Source of the DNA: an uncultured Porphyromonadaceae bacterium
GTDB taxonomy: Bacteria > Bacteroidota > Bacteroidia > Bacteroidales > Muribaculaceae
Length of the DNA stretch: 21,426 nt
Direction: 5' to 3'
NCBI GenBank assembly: GCA_900540625.1
Contig: UQGP01000038.1
Coordinates: 1 to 21,426 of the forward strand
Positions within the stretch are counted from its first letter, which is position 1; every line of letters starts with the position of its first letter. A program made the position numbers and the translations under genes. The notes beneath the pieces were generated by a model. The model saw only the letters and a list, made by a program, of their open reading frames with translations. It was not told where the DNA came from and searched no databases. This document shows, one piece after another, positions 14,918 through 20,900 of the stretch.

Positions 14918-16033
14918 ATGAGCAAAACAAACCCTAAGCAAGATATAAGAACAATCGATGAAATTGGTAAAATAGGAGAACTGAAAACAACAGGAGAAAT
15001 ACATAATTCCCATACCTCCCATAGTTCCCATAGTTCCCATAGCCCCCATAATTCCCGGCCCTCCGAGCCCGCTCCTTCGGCGCAACCCATTCCACATTCC
15101 ACATTCCACATTCCACATTATATTTGCGTTACGGGGCCGACGGCTTGCGGCAAGACGCGGCGTGCCGTGGCGCTTGCGCGGCATCTCGACGCCGAGATTA
15201 TCAGCGCCGATTCGCGTCAGGTGTACCGCGACATGGACATCGGCACGGGCAAAGACCTTGACGAATACGGCGATACGCCCTATCACCTGATAGACATCGC
15301 CGATGCGGGCGAAAAATACAATCTCTACCGCTATCTGCAAGACTATGACGCGGCCTACGCCGACATCCGTCGACGCGGCCGTAATGCCATATTGTGCGGC
15401 GGCACAGGCATGTACCTCGAAGCGGTACTCAGCGGTCTGCGGCTACCCGAAGTGCCGGCCAATGCGGCGCTGCGCGACAGCCTGAGCGGTTACACCCTCG
15501 CCCAACTGACCGAACGGCTGGCGTCGATGAAAACCATGCACAACACCACCGACGTGGACACCGTGTCCCGCGCCATACGTGCCATCGAAATCGAGACCTA
15601 CTACCTCGAGCACCCCGAAGCGGCACAGGCCGCGCATATCGACCCGACTCGTCGCCCCAAGGCGCTGATAATCTTGATGGACATCGACCGCGACAGCCGC
15701 CGTCGCCGCATCTCCGAGCGACTGCGCACGCGCCTGGACCAAGGTATGGTCGAGGAAGTACGCGCCCTGCTGGACAGAGGCGTAGACCCCGAGACGCTGC
15801 TGGCTTACGGCCTCGAATACAGATACTTGACGCTCTACCTCACCGGGCATTTGAAGTATGACGAGATGGTGACTGCCCTCGAGACGGCCATACACCAATT
15901 TGCCAAGCGCCAAATGACGTGGTTCAGAGGCATGGAACGCCGCGGCTTTGTCCTGCATCCCATACCCTGGGACATCTCCGACGAGGACTTCATAGCCCGG
16001 GTCGATGCCCTACTCCGCCAATACCAACCCTAA
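14918..16033 (+). CDS. miaA: tRNA dimethylallyltransferase MiaA with repeat-encoded N-terminal extension
   Basis: MiaA adds a dimethylallyl group from DMAPP to A37 of tRNAs that read UNN codons. Conserved features are the P-loop GPTACGKT (73-80), DSRQVYRDMDIGTGK (98-112), YHLIDI (122-127), GGTGMYLEAV (161-170) and the Bacteroidetes-type HQFAKRQMTWFRGMERRG (326-343). From the conserved VTGPTACGKT to the end the length is normal, about 300 residues. The first 67 or so residues are not part of the family: they are encoded by a degenerate segment, a nonamer array (HNSHTSHSSHSSHSPHNS) and heptamer array H4 (PHSTFHIPH). No in-frame ATG, GTG or TTG occurs between the ATG at 14918 and the catalytic domain; only ATT codons (near 15110 and 15122) could serve as later starts. 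The enzyme call is secure; the start is not. Confidence 0.93.
   Translation: MSKTNPKQDIRTIDEIGKIGELKTTGEIHNSHTSHSSHSSHSPHNSRPSEPAPSAQPIPHSTFHIPHYICVTGPTACGKTRRAVALARHLDAEIISADSRQVYRDMDIGTGKDLDEYGDTPYHLIDIADAGEKYNLYRYLQDYDAAYADIRRRGRNAILCGGTGMYLEAVLSGLRLPEVPANAALRDSLSGYTLAQLTERLASMKTMHNTTDVDTVSRAIRAIEIETYYLEHPEAAQAAHIDPTRRPKALIILMDIDRDSRRRRISERLRTRLDQGMVEEVRALLDRGVDPETLLAYGLEYRYLTLYLTGHLKYDEMVTALETAIHQFAKRQMTWFRGMERRGFVLHPIPWDISDEDFIARVDALLRQYQP
15002..15064 (+). repeat. In-frame nonamer array inside the miaA 5' region
   Basis: Seven period-9 units: CATAATTCC, CATACCTCC, CATAGTTCC, CATAGTTCC, CATAGCCCC, CATAATTCC and CGGCCCTCC. Because 9 is a multiple of 3 it encodes a His-Ser-rich tripeptide repeat (residues 29-49) without breaking the frame. 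On the minus strand it reads as a Gly-Asn-Tyr or Trp-Glu-Leu repeat, which produces spurious antisense open frames. Confidence 0.8.
15081..15120 (+). repeat. Heptamer array H4 at the MiaA catalytic-domain border
   Basis: The leader CGCAACCC is followed by four perfect ATTCCAC units (15089-15116) and the end ATTA. It meets the first conserved MiaA strand (YICVTGPT) within one or two codons, where a start codon would be expected. Confidence 0.85.
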
Positions 16034-16040
16034 AAGCCTC

Positions 16041-16058
16041 CTCCCCCCCCAAAAAAAA
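16041..16058. other. C8-A8 homopolymer tract after miaA
   Basis: Eight C (16043-16050) run directly into eight A (16051-16058), shortly after the miaA stop. Such tracts can vary in length by slippage; here it is non-coding. CTCCT and AGGAG flank it and could form a weak stem. Confidence 0.5.
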
Positions 16059-16069
16059 GAAGGAGTTTC

Positions 16070-16138
16070 CAAAGTCCCTATAGTCCCTATAGTCCTTAAG
16101 GTCCTTAAGGACTCTAAAGTCCCTAAAACCCACAATCC
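16070..16138 (+). repeat. Nonamer array between miaA and the WYL gene
   Basis: Period-9 units run AAAGTCCCT, ATAGTCCCT, ATAGTCCTT, AAGGTCCTT, AAGGACTCT, AAAGTCCCT, then decaying AAAACCCAC and AATCCCTT. The same unit family, in reverse orientation, lies at 17755-17816. The WYL gene starts 18 nt after the array. Confidence 0.75.
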
Positions 16139-16156
16139 CTTAAAAAAGAATAGCTT

Positions 16157-17065
16157 ATGCGACACAGGCAGCTTTTCAAGACCTATGTATGGCTTGTCGA
16201 GACGGTCTACCGTTTCGGCCCTATCACCTTTGACGAAATATGTGACCGCTGGGAATACTCGTCCCTGTACGAAGGCATTCCAATGGCCCGCACATCCTTC
16301 AATCGTCATCGCGACGAAATCGAGGAGGTCTTCGGCATCCGCATCATCTGCAACCGCTCGAACGGCTGCCGCTACTGCATCGCTGACATCGGAGACCTTG
16401 ACCGCCATTCGGTGCTAAGCTGGATGGCTAATACCCTGTCGCTGAACAATATCATTGCCGAGAACCGGGCGGTGCACGACCGCATACTTCTCGAACCGGT
16501 GCCGTCTGAGGGCGAGGCGCTGCGAGGCGCCATCGAGGCCATGAAGACCTCGCACATGATTGGCATCGAATACCACAAATATCAGTCCGAGGAAATCTCG
16601 CATTACGAAGTCGAGCCGTATTGCGTCAAGCTGTACAACCGCCGATGGTATGTGCTTGTACGCTTTCCGCTCAAAGACGACTTCCGCATACTGTCCTTTG
16701 ACCGCATTTGCCGCCTCGAAATCCTGTCCACGACCTTTGCTATGCCACGGGATTTCAGCGCCTCGGCATTTTTCAGGGACTTCTACGGCATATATTACGA
16801 CCCGGCCATACCTATGGAACGCGTGACCATACGCGCCTATGGTAAAGAGCGTTACTACGTGCGCGACCTCCCCATACACCCAACGCAGACCGTCGTGGGC
16901 AGCGGCGACGACTATACAGACTACGAGATACGGTTGCGCCCCACCTCCGACTTCAAGGCCTACCTGCTTTCGCAAGGCGAATGGCTGCAAGTGCTTACGC
17001 CGCAGGCGCTTGCCGACGATATCAAGGCCCGACACCTTGCCGCCGTGCACCGAAGGCCTGACTGA
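16157..17065 (+). CDS. WYL-domain transcriptional regulator
   Basis: The 302-residue product has the usual three-part layout of WYL regulators: an N-terminal helix-turn-helix region (about 8-75, VYRFGPITFDEICDRW...FNRHRDEIEEVFGIRI), a WYL domain (about 132-190) with HYEVEPYCVKLYNRRWYVLVR and SFDRI, and a C-terminal WCX-like region (about 215-295, VTIRAYGKERYYVRDLP...LLSQGEWLQVLTP). WYL domains sense ligands, in known cases nucleic acids or nucleotides, and the proteins often control DNA-damage or defence genes. The HIRAN gene 153 nt downstream is a plausible target. The ATG at 16157 is preceded by an A-rich stretch and no Shine-Dalgarno. Confidence 0.9.
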   Translation: MRHRQLFKTYVWLVETVYRFGPITFDEICDRWEYSSLYEGIPMARTSFNRHRDEIEEVFGIRIICNRSNGCRYCIADIGDLDRHSVLSWMANTLSLNNIIAENRAVHDRILLEPVPSEGEALRGAIEAMKTSHMIGIEYHKYQSEEISHYEVEPYCVKLYNRRWYVLVRFPLKDDFRILSFDRICRLEILSTTFAMPRDFSASAFFRDFYGIYYDPAIPMERVTIRAYGKERYYVRDLPIHPTQTVVGSGDDYTDYEIRLRPTSDFKAYLLSQGEWLQVLTPQALADDIKARHLAAVHRRPD

Positions 17066-17179
17066 CACGCGACACTCTTGTCCATAGTTCTTGTCGCCGA
17101 TATGGTGCATCACACGCCATTAGTCGTATTTTTTTTCCTGTTTTTTTTGATTGTACCACGTTTTGGGTCAATGTCACGG

Positions 17180-17187
17180 TAATTTTG
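17180..17187 (+). promoter_or_regulatory. -7 element of a promoter for the HIRAN gene
   Basis: TAATTTTG matches the Bacteroidetes -7 element exactly, 31 nt before the ATG at 17219. The nearest TTTG (17162-17165) is only 14 nt upstream rather than about 19, so the -33 part is weak, as for a regulated promoter. Two T-tracts (17129-17136 and 17141-17148) lie further upstream. Confidence 0.5.
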
Positions 17188-17218
17188 TACCGTCAAACAA
17201 AAGAAACAACAATACGTC

Positions 17219-17650
17219 ATGGAAAAAAAGAAACTCTATTACATGGACTGCCACGTGGCCGGACGCATGTATCACGATGCCGACGAAGTGTGGGACAAGC
17301 TGAAAATCGGGACAAAACTTCATCTGGTACGCGAAGCAGACAACCGCTACGACCCCGAAGCCATCGCTATCGTCTATCGCAACGAAGGATCGCAAGAGGA
17401 CATGGAATATCTTGGACATCACGACAATCCACTGATGTATCAGGAACGTCTTGAGAACAATGACGACTGCGAAGAATACCTGATAGGCTACGTGCCGCGC
17501 TGCCACAACACGCAATTGTCCGGCTTCTTCGATATGGGCTGGGGCGATATTTTCGAATGTCGCATCTGCAAGATAGACCCCGAGGCCCATCCCGAGCAGC
17601 AGCTCCGCGTCACCATCAAAATCAAGCGCAATCCTCGCGCCGACAGATAA
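17219..17650 (+). CDS. HIRAN-domain protein
   Basis: The 143-residue product is essentially one HIRAN domain: the VAGRMYHDADEVWDKLKIGTKL-like opening (13-34), LVREADNRYDPEAIAIVY (37-53), then YLIGYVPRCHNTQL (87-100) and a final beta-rich section (FECRICKI, LRVTIKIK). HIRAN domains bind DNA ends or single-stranded DNA in repair proteins such as HLTF; small stand-alone versions occur in bacteria with no settled function. Compared with the usual domain there is a 20-residue acidic insertion (RNEGSQEDMEYLGHHDNPLM, 54-73). It has its own -7 element, follows a WYL regulator, and is followed by a strong terminator. Confidence 0.85.
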   Translation: MEKKKLYYMDCHVAGRMYHDADEVWDKLKIGTKLHLVREADNRYDPEAIAIVYRNEGSQEDMEYLGHHDNPLMYQERLENNDDCEEYLIGYVPRCHNTQLSGFFDMGWGDIFECRICKIDPEAHPEQQLRVTIKIKRNPRADR

Positions 17651-17690
17651 GAAGCTCTATCAAAATCTAAGACCCTAAGGACCTTAAAAC

Positions 17691-17734
17691 ATAGACAGGG
17701 CGGACGCCGTGGAAAAAGCGTCCGCCCTGTCTGT
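17691..17734. terminator. Very strong bidirectional hairpin terminator
   Basis: GACAGGGCGGACGC (17694-17707) pairs perfectly with GCGTCCGCCCTGTC (17718-17731) around a 10-nt loop, and the stem extends by up to three more pairs. It lies between the convergent HIRAN and alpha-2-macroglobulin genes and can end both transcripts. CCCTAAG on its left and CTTAGGG on its right form an outer inverted repeat related to the nonamers. Confidence 0.85.
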
Positions 17735-17754
17735 ATCTTAGGGTATGGTCATTG

Positions 17755-17816
17755 CGGCTGTGGGGGCTGTGGGGACTTTAAGGACTTTAGGGTCTTTAAG
17801 GACCTTAGGGACGAAT
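17755..17816 (-). repeat. Nonamer array downstream of the A2M gene
   Basis: Plus-strand period-9 units are GGCTGTGGG twice, GACTTTAAG, GACTTTAGG, GTCTTTAAG, GACCTTAGG and GACGAATGA. The reverse complement is the AAAGTCCYT family of the array at 16070-16138. It lies in the 3' untranslated region of the minus-strand A2M transcript. Confidence 0.75.
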
Positions 17817-17822
17817 GACGCG

Positions 17823-17840
17823 CCGGGCTAAAGCCCCCGG
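17823..17840. other. Palindromic hairpin CCGGGCTAAAGCCCCCGG
   Basis: The two arms of this 18-bp sequence pair as GGGC/GCCC around TAAA, with CCGG-type flanks. It sits between the nonamer array and the heptamer array in the 3' region of the A2M gene. It looks like a REP-type palindrome, but only one copy is seen here. Confidence 0.45.
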
Positions 17841-17850
17841 ATAAAAGAAT

Positions 17851-17936
17851 GCACAGTCCACAGTCCACAGTCGACAGTCGACAGCCCAATTCCACAGTCG
17901 ACAGCCCGCAGCCCAATTCCACAGTCGACATTATTT
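17851..17936 (+). repeat. Heptamer array H5, diverged CAGTCSA type
   Basis: Units are CAGTCCA twice, CAGTCGA twice, CAGCCCA, ATTCCA, CAGTCGA, CAGCCCG, CAGCCCA, ATTCCA, CAGTCGA, then CATTATT. AGCCCAATTCCACAGTCGACA appears twice in nearly the same form. It shares the GCAGCCCA leader and CATTAT end with arrays H1-H4. The end supplies the stop codon of the A2M gene. Confidence 0.8.
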
Positions 17937-20900
17937 GGCGGCGGTGATTTTCAGGGTTGAGCCGGCGCTGTGGGCGGTCAGGTCGGGAGCTTGGTCGCAA
18001 GTGACGACGGCTACGCCGGAGGTGTAAGTGCCGGCAACGGTGGCATAGAGCTTGTACTCGTAGACGTACACACCTTTGGGCATATAATATATGTAGAAAT
18101 TGGTGCGATCCGGGCGGCTTTCGCGGTAGGCGCCCAGCGAGTTGTTCCACACGTATTGCGACACTTGCTCTTGCGGGATGAGGCCGGCAGGACGCTCGTC
18201 GGCTACGGTGATGCAGCTGTAAGGTCGGTCGGCCTTGATGGTGAGACGTACGGTGACTGTCGAACCGACGGGGACTTCGGTGTCGTCTCGGATGGCGTAT
18301 GTCTTGCCGTCGGGTGCGGTGACGGTGAGCATCTTGTCTATGGAAATTTCGCCGTCGGTGAATGCGTTAATCTTGGAAGCCTCAGCGGTGTATACATCGG
18401 TGACGGCGCCGTATGCCGGAACATTCGAGCGCTTGTCCAGCGTCAGTGTCCCGGCGCCGGTGTCGGTGATGGCGGTGTCGATTATGCCTTTGCGTCCGTC
18501 CATATCGGATATGGCTACGGGCCGTCCGCCGAAGGTGGCGTATGGTGCTATGGGGTCGGAGGCCCATGAAGTGCCGCTGTTGATGAAGGCGTCCACAGTG
18601 TATGCCGTGATGGCGCTGTTGCCCCAATCGGTGCCTTGGCGGCGTACAATCAGGTATTCGCGTATGGCATCGGTCTGTGCGGACTGCCCGGTGACGGCGC
18701 CGTAGGCTTCGAGGAGATTGCCGTAGGTGAGCAGGTCGCGGACATTACGGAATTCCATGCCTTTGCCGGGGCGGTGAGTGCCGAACTGGTCCAGTGAACC
18801 GATGATGGTGCGAGCCATAGCGCGGTTACCGTTGTAATGGAGTACGAGTGCGGCTACGGCCTTGTCGTGTACCGAGAATTTCTTCCAATTTTTGATGATA
18901 TGCTGTACGGTTTTGTCGATGACCTGACGGCCGTTGAGGCTCGGCGCGGGAGTGTCCCACGCGGGACGCATTGCGGCGTAGGTGTAGTCCGGCGCCTCGA
19001 CACGTTCGTCTGCATATCGGAGCGCTTCGGTGCACAGGGCATCGATGTCTGCGGTGTCGTACCCGGCCATGCGCAGTGTGGCTATGCGATCCAGGACGAA
19101 GAGCGTGGCCCAGAGTGACGATTCGCTGCACCATTTGCCCCAGGATAGACCGCCGTCATGGCGTTGGAGGTCGGCGAGGACCTTGACGGCTTGGCGGCGT
19201 ATATCGCGTGCCTGCTTGACGTCCACGGGGATGTCCAGCTCGGGATGAGCCTTGTGCAGGCTCAGGGCGATGACGGTGCCGAAATAGGCGTTGGCGGCGC
19301 AAATGGCCGTGGATGAAGGCATTTCGGTGATGGAAGGCAATGCTTCGACGACGCTCCACATGGGATTGGCGGTGAAGTGTAGCGAGCGTACCGCATCGCT
19401 GCCTTCGATGGCGGGGAGGTCAAGCGAGAGGATGCTGTCGGCAGCGCCGAGGTAGAAGTTGCGGCTGTCGGTGACGCGTGCCGACGAAGCCAGCAGCGGC
19501 AAGGCGTATTGCTCGCCGTCGCCCGAGACGGCATTGGCGGCGCGGACACGGAAGCCCAAGCTGTCGGCTTCGCATAGGGTCAGACGCGGGTCAATGTCCA
19601 TCGAGACTATGCCCGAGGCACCAGCGGCCAGGTCGAGGTCGAATTTACGGGAATCCAGTACTGAGTCGTTGCGCAGGTCATAGACTTCGGCCATGGCGGT
19701 GATGTGTGCGGGTGTGTCGGTGTTGTTGGTGATATTGGAGAGCAGCTCGGCACGGTCGCCGCGGCGTATGAACTGCGGTACGACAGCCTTGACTATTACG
19801 GGCTTGACGGAGGTAACGGTCTGTTTGAGCGAGGCGGTGCGCATATCTTTGGTCCAAGCCGTGGCCGCAAAATGCCATGTCGAGGGCGTGGCCGGAATGT
19901 CCACCGTCACATCGGCGTATCCGTCGCGGTCGGTGATCAGCGTCGGCAGCCACAGTGCATTCAGGACGTCGTCCTTGCGGAACTCGACTTGCGACAAGAA
20001 ACTCTTGCCGGAGCCTGATTCTAATAAAACAACCTCATTCAAAGTCGGGCCTTCGCCTATGCCCTGCGTGATTGCGGCGTATGAGCATTGTACACCGGAC
20101 ACGTTCCCTGATATCTTAGATGTAAACCCTTCCGCCATAGCCATATCATAACATCCTTCCACTTTTGCGTTATTGGCTCGACTATTAGCTTTGTACATTC
20201 TGCCGTAGCCGCGAATAAATAAACGAGGTGTACCGTAAATCCATTCGGGCAAATCAAGCATGAGAACATCCGACAATTCGGGGTCGATGGAAGCACTGAA
20301 TCCGAAACCACGATAATGTGGCATCTCTAAACGCAGATAGCGATTGCGTCCAATGTCGGCCAAAGTCGGGCTCAAGGTGCTCATCGGATAGAACGACAGG
20401 ATGCGCGTATCGTACATATTCAGGGCCAGAGCTGCGGAAACGCCACGGCCGTCAGCATCAACTGTGCGCAGTCGCCATTGTTCTTTGGCCCCGGCGGTGA
20501 CACGGTCGCGGAAGGTTTCGGTGATGACGCGCATCTGAGGTTTCTCGGGCTTAGCCTCAAGCTCTACATACGTATTACTGTATTGTCCGTTGCGTATACC
20601 CGTTGCGACTACTCTCCCCGAAACATTGTCATCAAAGATTTCGTAGAGGTTGACACGGTGCCATCCCCCCTTGAATCGACGTATGATGGGTGCGCCTTTT
20701 TCGGCAGCAAAGATTATATGGATGTCCTTATTACCGTTTACACATACTGTCAAGATGCCATCATCGAGGCGAGTGTCGGGTGTCCAAATAATCTCGCCAT
20801 CGGGCGTGACGTTGACTTTGGTGTCGTAGACATATATTGTACTTTTGGCCTTGACAGCGGTGGAATCTTGTGGAAATACCTCCAAGACATACTCTCCGGG

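Noticed and set aside
14801..15340. Antisense frames with Trp-Glu-Leu, Gly-Asn-Tyr or MWNVECG repeats
   Set aside because: These arise from translating the nonamer and heptamer arrays on the minus strand. The repetitive peptides follow directly from the DNA repeats and are not evidence of a gene.
13598..17936. CRISPR array
   Set aside because: The repeats are 7 and 9 bp with no unique spacers of 25-40 bp between them, and no cas genes are present.
17749..18150. 133-codon minus-strand frame ending in Leu-Lys-Ser/Thr and Pro-Gln repeats
   Set aside because: It overlaps the 3' end of the A2M gene in another frame and its tail is just the translated nonamer array.
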